A DNA stretch of 64,000 bases, from the NCBI GenBank assembly GCA_963706515.1, contig CAVPMW010000023.1, forward strand, positions 87,971 through 151,970. The letters are read 5' to 3'. Position numbers and translations under genes: made by a program. Position 1 is the first letter of the stretch. Each line of letters opens with the position of its first letter. A model generated the notes under the pieces. That model was not told the DNA's origin and did not search any database. It saw only the letters and a list, made by a program, of their open reading frames with translations. Shown in pieces: positions 47,160 to 56,900 of this stretch. Origin of the DNA: CAVPMW01 sp963706515. GTDB taxonomy: Bacteria > Chloroflexota > Anaerolineae > Anaerolineales > UBA4823.

Positions 47160-47188
47160 ATTGTAGCAAAATTGACGCAGTTCGTCAA
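47160..47188 (-). promoter_or_regulatory. glnA promoter with dyad over the -35
   Basis: On the minus strand TTGACG (47188-47183) and TACAAT (47165-47160) are 17 bases apart. TTGACG-AACTG-CGTCAA (47172-47188) is a perfect 6-base inverted repeat with a 5-base spacer that covers the -35, so a repressor binding here would block glnA. Confidence 0.75.
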
Positions 47189-47411
47189 CGAGTTTTTGAT
47201 GACAATCGGCAAAATGATCGGACAAACAACCTATGAGCCGTCATTGCAAGCGTTTTTTGCGAAGCAATCTCACCGAATATGGATGGGATCGCTTCGTCTG
47301 CCAATCTGAATTCAAATAACTCTTATCTTGTTCAAGGGGGGAAGCTAGTGAGCAACGACAAAACAGCATGACTCAGGGGATGAGAGAATATTAAGCAGAA
47401 CCGGCGCTCTC

Positions 47412-47440
47412 TTGTAGAAAGAGAGGGCATGGGTTATGCT
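47412..47440 (+). promoter_or_regulatory. Promoter for selC
   Basis: TTGTAG (47412-47417) and TATGCT (47435-47440) are 17 bases apart, placing the start about 3 bases before the mature tRNA. Confidence 0.5.
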
Positions 47441-47450
47441 TAATCTTTGC

Positions 47451-47547
47451 GGGGGTGGTTGGGTCCCGGTGGGCTCCCCGGTCTTCAAAACCGGTGGCGG
47501 GTCGCGTTGCGGGCCGCGGTGGGTTCGACTCCCATCCACTCTCGCCA
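47451..47547 (+). tRNA. selC: tRNA-Sec (anticodon TCA)
   Basis: The 97-base gene has the long acceptor stem of selenocysteine tRNAs: GGGGGTGG (47451-47458) pairs over 8 bases, with two G-T pairs, with CCACTCTC (47536-47543), followed by discriminator G and an encoded CCA. The T-arm is GTGGG-TTCGACT-CCCAT. The anticodon arm is CCGGT-CTTCAAA-ACCGG with TCA at 47485-47487. A long GC-rich variable arm spans about 47495-47518. The size is close to the 95 bases of E. coli selC. The D-arm (GGGTCC..GGGCTCC) pairs only with a bulge, perhaps a sequence error. It implies that the organism reads some TGA codons as selenocysteine. Confidence 0.9.
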
Positions 47548-47571
47548 ATCAGAATTGGTTTGGGGTGAGTA

Positions 47572-48868
47572 ATGTTAAGCGACGAGAATACGAGCAGATA
47601 TAACGCGATAGTAGGCGAGGTGTTGGAGATCGATGACATCACCTTGGGGACGGATAAAAGCGGCTATTTAGTGCGCTATCGCGGCCAGTTGAAGGGCGAT
47701 TCCACCCAGGCGTATGCGAGCCTGGCGGAGAATCTAAAGCCTTTTGATATTACCCCGCTCTTCCGCAACGAGGCGGACCTGGAAGCGGGTAAAAAGAAGA
47801 AATCCCTTCCGCCAGCCCAGGCGCAGGCTCAAGCGCAGACGGGGCTGGAGATAGAGCAAGCGAAGAAAGGCAGGGACGTGGTCCTGCTGGAGCCGTGGGT
47901 TGTAAAACCGCAGCCTTCGAACCCCTGGATCAACCTGGTCCTGTTCATCCTGACCGCCTTCAGCGTGGTGTTTGCCGGAGCGATGTGGTTCTCTGACGTG
48001 CCAATCGATAGCCTGCGGGATATTCCCGCACGCCTTGCGGCTCAGCCTGCCGGCGGGGCTGGCGTTCGGGGGCTGCATGCTGGCAATCCTGCTGGCGCAC
48101 GAGTTCGGGCATTACCTGGCGGCGCGCTTCCACCACACCCAGGTTACCCTGCCGTACTATATCCCGCTGCCGATATCCCCGTTTGGTACGATGGGAGCCT
48201 TCATCCGTCTGAAGGAGCCGCCGAGAAATAAGCGCACCTTGCTGGATATCGGCATAGCCGGGCCGATAGCGGGGCTGGTGGTTGCCGTGCCCGTATTGAT
48301 CTATGGGCTGTCCCTCTCGCACATCGAGCCGATCAACGTCCCGCCCGGGCAGGGGTTGTTCCTGGAAGGCAACTCCCTCTTATACCTCATCTCGAAGTTC
48401 CTGGTGTTCGGGCGGCTGCTGCCGACGCCCAGCTCTTACCAGGGCATGGCGCCGCTGCTTTACTGGCTGCGCTTCATCTTCACCGGGCGACCGCTGCCGT
48501 TCGGCGGGATGGATGTCATCATTTCTCCGGTCGCCTGGGCTGGCTGGGCGGGCCTGCTGATCACGGCGCTCAACCTGATCCCCGCCGGACAGCTCGACGG
48601 GGGACACTTAATGTACGTCCTGACCGGCAAGAAAGCCAGATACCTGCTGCCGTTCATCCTCGGCGGGCTGTTCCTGCTGGGTTTTGCCTGGAGTGGCTGG
48701 TGGCTGTGGGCAGTGCTGATCCTGGTGCTGGGCAGGGTTTACGCCGAGCCGCTGGACCAGATCACGGCGCTCGACCCGCCGCGCCGGCTGCTGGCTGTGG
48801 CGGGAGTGCTCCTGTTCATTCTGGTGTTCACCCCGGTGCCGATGATCCAGGCGATAGCCAGCGGATAA
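47572..48868 (+). CDS. Site-2 protease family (M50) membrane metalloprotease, one frameshift
   Basis: It starts MLSDENTSRYNAIVGEVLEIDD 24 bases after selC. The soluble N-terminal 110 residues, with an AQAQAQAQ run, precede a first helix. A shift near 48035 is followed by LAILLAHEFGHYLAARFH, where HEFGH is the zinc motif inside a helix, then FGTMGAFIRLKEPPRNKRTLLDIGIAGPIAGL and NLIPAGQLDGGHLMY, the third metal ligand. About 432 residues with eight helices. It would cleave membrane-embedded segments of regulatory or secreted proteins. The absence of a terminator after selC suggests joint transcription. Confidence 0.88.
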
Positions 48869-48881
48869 GAGTGCATGCGGC

Positions 48882-50682
48882 TCAATGACCGCCGTACATT
48901 GCACCGATACGCGATACAAAAATAGCGTAAATTGTAAATATCATTGCCCCGGTAATCGGCAGGCTGATCAAGGCGAGCAGGTTGATAGATCTTCCTTTCA
49001 GCTTTATCGTTGAATTTCCCAGCAATGCTTGCAAACCCACTGAAATAATAAAAAGCAGGGGAATAAGCTGAGAGAGGATGAGCCGCGCACCTGAGGTGAT
49101 CGGCACGTACCAGGCATAGAGCAGGAAATACAGGCCGAAATATGCCAGGATAAATAACCACTGGAACGGGAATTTTAAGAGGAAATCGCGTGATTTCCGC
49201 CAGTAAATCATCCCCGAAATGAATAAAAGGCTTATGTACAGCGCAATATAATTGAAATACCCGAAAGAATGACGCAAGTTGCTGATAACTGTCCGACCCC
49301 CATTAAATAACCTTAAAGCGATCTGATTCATCGAATGCTCTCTGAGATACTTCCCCATCGACGGAATCTGGTCGGCGGGCATTTTCGGCCAACCCTGCCG
49401 GTCGCCGGCAGCTTTGGTACCTTGCTCGGCTTGTTCCCACGAGTCATACCAGAAGTAGAAGGTGGAATTGACATTGTAAAAATACTGGCCGTAAATCTGC
49501 TTGCTGGTGTTGATATATGGGAATACCGTAATTAAAAAGAGAAGCGCGACCAGGGGGAGTCGTCAGCATGGGTTTAAGGATCTCGCCTGAGTATGACCTC
49601 GGCTGTGCGCGCAATCTTTGGAGCAACCTCCAACCATACTGGAGAGCGGCAAAAATGATGAATACGAACAAACCCGGCAGGATGGAGGCCTTGGTCAGGT
49701 GCCCGAGCCCGGCTACCACTCCGATGGAGATCGCAACCTTGATGGAAGGCTGTGTAAAAAATCGCCACATCAGGAAGAACATGAGGAAGGTAAAAAAATA
49801 AAACAGCAATTCTGATTGGAAATACCCGGCTTTAAACATGAAGACCATAAAGGAAATCAACAACATCATATTCAATGCGTGATAGGGATTGAAATAATGA
49901 AAAAATATCCCCGCGATAAAGGCGAGAATCAACACGGATAAAACAAGGTTCAGGTATTTACCCTGGGTGAAGAATTCGCTGTTGGTCATCGATGGGCGGT
50001 AAAAAAGGGACTGTATAAAAGGGTAGATTGGCATCCGGTTGCGCGCGCCTGAGTAGGTATAGTGCGAGGCGACCATCTTTTTTGCCTCGTTCATGTAATC
50101 GCTTTGATCTGTCAAGCGCAGCTTGATATTTACTACTTCGAGCTGGATCACCGAACCCTGGACGTACAGACCCAGGAAGACCAGGATGATGGCGCTGATC
50201 AGGATGGGCTTCACGAAGGCTTTGAGCGCCCGGCTGGCAGGGTAGAACAGCAGGATATAGAGCTGAATGGCAGCCAGAGTCAGCCAGACGAGAGGAGGAG
50301 CGCTGCGCTGGATGACGACCTGAAAAATAACTGGCAGTCTCACGCTGACGGATTGAGCGGTTCCACTCAGGATGGCAGCATTAATAATGACGAGCCAGAC
50401 AATCAGCCAGGCGAGGGCCGGCAGGCTGGCTTGCTGAGAAGCTACCCTGCTGAGAAAAGAGCCTGCAGCCACCAGCCAGGGTTCGTCTGTAAACGCTTTA
50501 AAACAAAACCAGCCAAAGAGAATTATGATGAATATAAAGGGGGCGCCGGTCAGCGCCTGTGAGGTCGAGAAACCCAGCCTAAGATTATTGGTTAAAGTTT
50601 GCGGTCGGAGGATGACGATTAATGCGAGAATCGCTTCGACGAGGGTAACCACGAAAAAAATCTGTATCCGGCGTAGATTCAT
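48882..50682 (-). CDS. Polytopic membrane protein, GT39/ArnT-like (GT-C fold), one frameshift
   Basis: The protein starts MNLRRIQIFFVVTLVEAILALIVI at 50682 and has about twelve helices. A loop after the fourth or fifth helix contains LTDQSDYMNEAKKMVASHYTYSG, resembling the acidic first-loop motif of GT-C glycosyltransferases, and NRMPIYPFIQSLFYRP. The frame shifts near 49560 and ends with several helices to 48882; about 600 residues. It probably transfers a sugar from a polyprenyl-phosphate donor, but the substrate is unknown and the family call is moderate. Confidence 0.6.
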
Positions 50683-50706
50683 AGAATGGTTGAAATTTTA
50701 ACTGGT

Positions 50707-50819
50707 GCTTTGTCCAGGCTCAAAGTAGAATTTGAAATCGGCATTCTTCAGCCTGGACAAAGCTTAATGTGTTCCGTTTTCTGCTTGATCAATCTAAACT
50801 ATCAGGTTTGACGGAACAC
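50707..50819. repeat. Twin stem-loop element, copy 2
   Basis: GCTTTGTCCAGGCT (50707-50720) pairs perfectly over 14 bases with AGCCTGGACAAAGC (50750-50763) around a 29-base loop. Five bases later GTGTTCCGT (50769-50777) pairs with ACGGAACAC (50811-50819) around 33 bases. The stems are identical to those of the copy at 52024; the loops are unrelated. The two copies flank the LysM gene as direct repeats. Confidence 0.8.
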
Positions 50820-50838
50820 TAGCTGCACGAAATGATCT

Positions 50839-51948
50839 CTACAACCCGGCTTCAACCAGGAGCTCGACCTTTTCAATCGCCGGACCCAGGCTGTAAACCG
50901 TGACCTCGAAGGGCAGCTTGCTCCCGGCGTACAGGTCGAGCTCGGCTTCCCACTTGCGGTAACCGACCGGAGCCCCATCCGGGCCATACGCGACTGCCGC
51001 CAGCCATACGTGGTGGGCGACTGGCTCGGGCTGGACGGTGCCAGACGCGCCGCTCTGCGGGGTCGCGGTGCCCGCCTGCTTCGGGGGCTTGCGCGGCGGC
51101 AGGAGCTCGACTTCTCCGCTCAAGGTGGCTTGCAGCTTGCCCGGGTCGATGATTTGCTTCTGGATGTCCAGGCGGGTGCGGGCATAGCGCTGATCGCCGG
51201 CTGGCACGGACACTGAGCTGAGCAGGCGCACCTGGGGTGAGGCAGCCTCGGGGGATGGTGAGAAGATCGCCACCAGCGGCAGCCTTTCACCGGAGGTGAG
51301 GATATTCAGCGGCGGGATGGCAACCTGGCTGGAGATGCTTTCACCCTGGGCGTTCGCCAACCCCACCCAGGCAGTAATATTCTCGAGGGTAGCGTCCTGG
51401 TCGTTCTCAACGGTCACCAGGCAGGTCAGGCGCCCATCAGTGGAGGGGTAGCAAACCGGCGCTTGCACCAGCAGGGGCTGCGGAGTGGGGGTGACCAGGG
51501 CGAGAGGCTCTGGGCTGGGGGTGCCGGGGGGCTGCGCGGGGATCACCAGGGCCGCGCCGACAGACAGCAGGCGCGGGTCCACCTTGGGGTTGGCGGTCTG
51601 CAGGGCGGGCAGGCTGATGCCAAAGCGCAGCGCCAGGCCGCCGAGAGTATCCCCGCTGGCAATCTTGTATGTGTGCGGGGTAGGTGTAATGGTGGGGGTA
51701 GGACTGGGCAGCACGACCTGCGGAGTAGCAGTGGGCAGAGCCGGCGGCGCCGGTGTAGCAGAAGGGGTGCGGGTCAGGTATGGGGTGAGAGGAATGTACG
51801 TGGGTGTAAGCGTGTCCTGAGCGGGGTTTCGCTGGCTGCAGCCGCTCAGCAGGAGGCAGCTGGACAACACACACCAAAGCAGCCGCCAGGCCGGGGGAGA
51901 GCGGCGCCAGCGGGCTGGCTCTCCCTTCCAACGAAAGTGTAAGCCCAT
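50839..51948 (-). CDS. LysM-domain lipoprotein
   Basis: The ATG at 51948 (MGLHFRWKGEPARWRR) is preferred because a TATAAT at 51961-51956 would start transcription at it; an ATG at 51957 overlaps that -10. The signal (RLLWCVLSSCLLLSGC) has a lipobox. A long Pro/Thr linker precedes one LysM domain (HTYKIASGDTLGGLALRFGISLPALQTANPKVDPRLL). The C-terminal 200 residues hold a CARDB-like or FxLYD-like beta-sandwich (LTCLVTVENDQDATLENITAWV) and a tail. It is a cell-surface glycan-binding protein of about 370 residues. No frameshift. Confidence 0.82.
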   Translation of the reverse strand: MGLHFRWKGEPARWRRSPPAWRLLWCVLSSCLLLSGCSQRNPAQDTLTPTYIPLTPYLTRTPSATPAPPALPTATPQVVLPSPTPTITPTPHTYKIASGDTLGGLALRFGISLPALQTANPKVDPRLLSVGAALVIPAQPPGTPSPEPLALVTPTPQPLLVQAPVCYPSTDGRLTCLVTVENDQDATLENITAWVGLANAQGESISSQVAIPPLNILTSGERLPLVAIFSPSPEAASPQVRLLSSVSVPAGDQRYARTRLDIQKQIIDPGKLQATLSGEVELLPPRKPPKQAGTATPQSGASGTVQPEPVAHHVWLAAVAYGPDGAPVGYRKWEAELDLYAGSKLPFEVTVYSLGPAIEKVELLVEAGL

Positions 51949-51955
51949 GCGTTTC

Positions 51956-51986
51956 ATTATACACTTACAATTAAGGCAGGCTACAA
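51956..51986 (-). promoter_or_regulatory. Promoter of the LysM gene, predicted leaderless
   Basis: On the minus strand TATAAT (51961-51956) is preceded, 19 bases away, by a weak TTGTAG (51986-51981). The ATG at 51948 lies 7 bases beyond the -10, the same geometry as at yvcK and DUF1385. Confidence 0.5.
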
Positions 51987-52023
51987 GGCAGAGAATTACG
52001 CTATGTGCTAAACTGGCATCAGG

Positions 52024-52136
52024 GCTTTGTCCAGGCTTCATGATTAATTTGAAGTCTGTGTACCAAAGCCTGGACAAAGCTTTAGGTGTTCCGTTTCTGA
52101 CGACGTTAGCAAAATAATCGGGTCTGACGGAACACC
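52024..52136. repeat. Twin stem-loop element, copy 3
   Basis: GCTTTGTCCAGGCT (52024-52037) pairs with AGCCTGGACAAAGC (52067-52080), loop 29 bases. GGTGTTCCGT (52085-52094) pairs with ACGGAACACC (52127-52136), loop 32 bases. Orientation is the same as at 50707. It lies in the divergent gap between the LysM and TPR genes, ending 8 bases before the TPR start. Confidence 0.8.
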
Positions 52137-52144
52137 GGGTTGGG

Positions 52145-53919
52145 ATGATGGCAGAAAATGTGATGTTCCAAGAGGCAATCGACGCAGTGCGCCAGGGGCA
52201 GCGCCACCGGGCACGCGACCTGCTCACCCGCTTGCTGCGAGCGGACCAGTCCAATCCGGAATACTGGCTGTGGATGAGCTCCGTCGTGGATACGGTCAAG
52301 GAACGGACGTACTGCCTGCAGATGGTGCTGCGCCTGGATCCAGGGAACGCCACGGCGACGCAGGGGCTGGTGCTGCTGGGGGTGACCCCTGCGGCGATGA
52401 CCCTGGCGCCGGTTCCGCCGGTGCGGCGCAAATGGAACGTCCCGCTGCAAGATGTCCCCAAGAAACGCGGCCTGCGGGTCATCTGGGAAAATCCGGTGCT
52501 GCGCGGTGTTTTCTTTGTGATCCTGACCATCGTACTGGTGGGACTGATCTCCGGCGGGATATTCGGCTACCGGACCAGCCGGGCGATCAGCGCGGCGCGG
52601 CGACCGACCAAGACGCCGGGTCCGCCGCCCACCTTTACGGTCACACCGACCTTCATCCCCAGCGGGCGGACCACACCGACCCCGATCCCGCGGCGCGAGG
52701 GTCCTACTCCACTGGCGATATTGCTCGGGGTGAGCTACACCTCCACGCCAGTCTACGTCAACACCCCTCACCCGATCATCGAAGCATATCGCATCGGGCA
52801 GCGGGCGCTGGAGAAGGGAAACCTGGCGGCGGCGCTGCAGTCCATGCAGCAAGCCGGGCAGATGGACCCGGGGGCGGCGGATATCCAATACCAGCTCGGC
52901 GAAATCTACCTCCAATCCGGAGACCGCGAAAACGCGCTGAACTCCTTAACCAGGCGATCAGCATGGATCCCTTCTTTGCCCCGGCATACCTGGGGCGGGC
53001 GCAGCTCGCCCTGCGGAATAATCCTGAAGCGGACGTACTGGCTGACCTGGACAAGGCAATCTCGGTGGATCCCAGCTACGGCGAGGCCTACCTGCTGCGG
53101 GTTAACCTGCTCATCCAGCGGGGGGAACTAAAAGCTGCTTCCTCCGACCTGGAGAAGCTGGGCAATTTGCTGCCCGACTCCCCGTGGATCCCTTACTACG
53201 CTGCCCAGATCGCATTCCTGCAGGAGAAGCCGGACGAGGCGCTGCAGGATGCGCAGGAAGCCAACCAGCGCGACCTGACCTTCCTGCCGGCATACCGCAT
53301 GCTCGGCATGACCAATCTGCTCAAGGGGGATGTCCCTGCGGCGTTGAAAGCGCTGGAGCTGTACACGACCTACCAGACCGACGACGCCCTGGCCTGGGCG
53401 CTGCTGGGACAGGCATACTACCAGTCTGGCAGTGATTTCGAGGCAGCTTCGAAAGCCTTCGACCGGGCGATCGAGCTGAACGACCAGCTCATGGACACCT
53501 ATTATTACAGGGGCATGGCGTACGTCGAGCTGGGGGAAGGGCAGAAGGCGGTCAATGACCTGGTGGTGGCGCGCCGGCTCAACCGCGATTCGTTCGATAT
53601 CAGCCTGGCGTTAGGGCGGGCGCTGCTGCTCGCCGGGCGTGTAGAAGATGCCCGCGCCCAGCTAACCGGCACCCTGGATATGGCGCAGGATGAAACCCAA
53701 CAAGGTAAGGTCTATTACTGGCGGGCGCAGGCGCTGGAGGCGGCGGGGAGCTTCCCCGCGGCGCGCAAGGACTGGCGGGCGCTGCTGAACCTGCCGAAAG
53801 GAGCCGTGCCGGAGGACTGGCTTGTCAGAGCCGACCTGGGCCTGTCGGCAATCTATACCCCAACACCCACGCCGACGATTGTGGTCTTCGAAAGCGAAAG
53901 ACACAAAGAAGTTCCTTAG
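52145..53919 (+). CDS. TPR-repeat membrane protein, one frameshift
   Basis: The product starts MMAENVMFQEAIDAVRQGQRHRA, a cytoplasmic TPR-like region of about 75 residues ending LRLDPGNATATQGL. One membrane helix follows (GVFFVILTIVLVGLISGGIF, near 125-145), then a Pro/Thr-rich linker and extracytoplasmic TPR repeats: AYRIGQRALEKGNLAAALQSM, then after a shift near 52950 AISMDPFFAPAYLGRAQLAL, ALLGQAYYQSGSDFEAASKAF and more. Eight or nine repeats in all, about 590 residues. It is probably a scaffold at the membrane. It lies 54 bases before the histidine kinase and may be in one operon with it. Confidence 0.78.
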
Positions 53920-53973
53920 GCAAACCGGGCAGACAACCGGACAGGCGACCTGCCCTGCAGATAGAGCGGCGGA

Positions 53974-56900
53974 ATGATTCAAAAGCTGAGGGACCCAAGA
54001 CCAAAACCCCCTCGCCAGGCGCAGGCTTACCACCTGCTCATCGGGCTGGGTGGACTGGCGGTGCTCGTCTGGATGACGGTTGCGTCAGGTGAGACGCTGC
54101 GGATTCCGGACGCATTGCTCATCGCTCTATTCAGCTTGCTGTTAGCCAATTTCCCCATCTCGGTTATGGTGAGTGAATTCAACCTGGTCAACGTGGTTGG
54201 GCTGGGAGGCACTCTGCTGGTCGGCGGCGCTGCCACGGGCTGGGGTGTGCTGCTGGGTCTGCTGGCAGGCTACGCCACGCGCCCGCTGTGGCCCAGGCGG
54301 ATGGCTCCGCACGCGCCGCCTATGAAGCGGAGCTGGCTGGAAGCATTTTACCAGGCAGGGCTGGTGTCACTGGCGGTGGGGAGCGCCTGGTTAACCGCTG
54401 AATACGCGTTCGGCAGCGGGACGAGCCTGGTCACCCCCGACCCAGAGAGATACATGCTTTTCTCGCTGGTCTTTGTGCTCGCCCACACCCTGCTGTGGTG
54501 GGTGGGAGCAGTGCTCTCAAAGGCAGGGACGAGCGAGAAGGTATCCGGCGAATGGCGCAGTATGGCATTGCTCGAATTCATGCCCCTGCCGTTCATCTGG
54601 ATCTCCTTGCTGGGGTTCCAAAACTTCCGCTGGATCCTGCTGGTCGCCATAGGGATCATGCCGCTGATCATCGCAATCTTGTTGTACGGTATGGCTGAGA
54701 TGCGGTTCAGTCTCGAGCAGCGCATCCAGGAGCTTTCCATCCTTAATGAGGTCAGCGACGTGCTGCGCTCGACGCTCAAATTAGACGAGCTGCTCCAGGC
54801 GACATACACGCAGATCAACCGTTTGCTCGGGGTGAACAATTTCTACGTGGCGCTGGTAGACCCGGCGACAGGACGCATCTACTATCCCCTGGCGATCAAA
54901 CGCGGCACCCGCCAGACCTGGGCAGCGCGGCTGCCCGAGGATCGCCTGACCGAGCGCGTGATCCGGGGGAAGATGCCGCTGCGCTACCAGGAAGGCGGCG
55001 ACGATCCCACCCCCGAAATTGACCTGCCGCACAGCAAGGACAGCCCTACCGCCTGGCTGGGCGTGCCGCTCAACCGCAACGAGCAGGTGATCGGCTGCCT
55101 GTGCATGTATTCTTACGATATTGGAGCGGATTTCACCCAACCCGAGGTCGAGATGCTGCAGATCCTCTCGGGTCAGATCAGCGTGGCATTGGATAACGCC
55201 CTGCTCTACGAGGAATCTCGCCGGCGGACGGCACAGCTGGAAACCTTCAACCGGATCAGCTCAATGATCAGCGCCAGCCTGGACCCGGAGGAGGTGCTGA
55301 GCCAGGTGTGCCAGTCGGTGAGCCGCATCGGCGGGGGAAGGCGCAGCGCCATCTACCTGCTGGAGCTGGGAGAAGGGCAGGTCTGGCTGGCAGCCAGCCA
55401 CGGCCTGTCGAAGGACTTTTTAGAGGCAAACCAGACTTTCTCGGTCGCCGAAGAGGGCCGCGGCGCCTGCCTGCACCGGGGAGAGCCAGACCTGGTGGAA
55501 GATATTCGCAGCAGCGCCGTCAATCCCGCTTACCAGGAAGCGCTGACCCGGGTCTCGATCCAGGCGGTAGGGGACTTCCCCATGCTGACCCCCGAAGGGC
55601 AGCTGGGTTTCCTGGCGGTATATTACGACGAGCCGCATCACTTCCTGGCGGAGGAGGTCGAGCTGCTGAAAACCCTGGCTTCCGTGGCGGCGATAGCTGT
55701 CTCCAATGCCCGCCAGTTCGTGCGCACCGACCAGGCATTGGAAAACCGGGTGCGCCAGCTGGCGATCCTGGAGGCAGTCAGCCGCGAGCTGGCAGCCAAC
55801 CTGCATTCCGAGCGGCTGTTCGAGCTGATCATGAACTACGCCAGGGAGTTTACCGGGTCGAAGTGGGCCAGCATCGGCCTGTTCCATCCCGGTCACAAGT
55901 CTCTGGAGATCAAGGCCAGCAGCGGCTATTTGCACGAGGTGGAAAGCTTACCTGCCGGTTACGGGCTGGCGGGACACGCGGTGCGCGAGCAGCGCATCAT
56001 CAACGTCGGCGACGTGCGGCTGGAAGGGGATTACATCGACCGCAGCGGCGGGGAAGCGCGCGCCCACCTGAGCGTCCCGCTGCGCTACGAAGGCCGGGTG
56101 CTGGGCGTGCTGACCCTGGAAAAACCGGAGCCGTTCACCTACACGGAAAACGACGAAGCTTTTATCGGGCAGCTTGCCAACCAGGCGGCAGTCGCCCTGG
56201 TCAACGCCGAGCTGTACAACGAGATCCAGGCGCGGCTGCGGGAGCAGTCCAGCCTGTACCTGGTGAGCACGCGCCTGGCGGGCGACCTGGAGCTGGGCAG
56301 CGTGCTGCGCACGATTTTCCGCGCCATCCAGGCTGCGCTGAGCAACCCCGTGCTGGGGATTTATTTGTGGGAGGAGGAGCGGCGCGTCTACGACCTGCAG
56401 CCCGGGCTGCAGGACCTGACCGCGGCGCGCCTGGTGGCGCGCGAGAGCGATTCGGTTCAAATCCGCCGCGAGTCGAAGTCCCTGTTGAACTCGATCCCGG
56501 CGCGCGAGCTGGGCAGCCTGTTCCCCAGGCTGCTCGAATCGGTGCCGGTCTTCTTCTCGCAGGAGCAGGACATTCCCGACATCCTGCGCCGGGGCTGGCA
56601 TGGCTGGCAGGTGCTCCTGCTGCCCATCGTCGTCCACCAGCAGCGCCTGGGGGTGGTGCTGGTCTACTTGGAGCCGCGCCGCCCGCTCCTGGCGAACGAG
56701 CTGCAGCTCGTCTCGGCGATCTCCACCCAGGGAGGCATCTCGGTGGAGAACGCCATGCTGTTTGCCGACGTCTCGCACGGCAGGGAGCAGCTCGAGGCGG
56801 TGCTGAACTCGGCACAGGAAGGGGTGATGATGGTCGAGGCGGACGGGCGCTTGCGGCTGGTGAACGATTCCATCCGCAGGATGACCGGGGTGGTGCAGGA

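Noticed and set aside
47345..47642. Two minus-strand open frames over the selC region (one with VDGSRTHRGPQRDPPP)
   Set aside because: They are the reverse complement of tRNA-Sec; such peptides are common false calls on tRNA genes.
50839..52530. Single long minus-strand frame of 563 codons for the LysM protein
   Set aside because: The upstream 190 codons run through a twin stem-loop and antisense to the TPR gene; the signal peptide starts at 51948.
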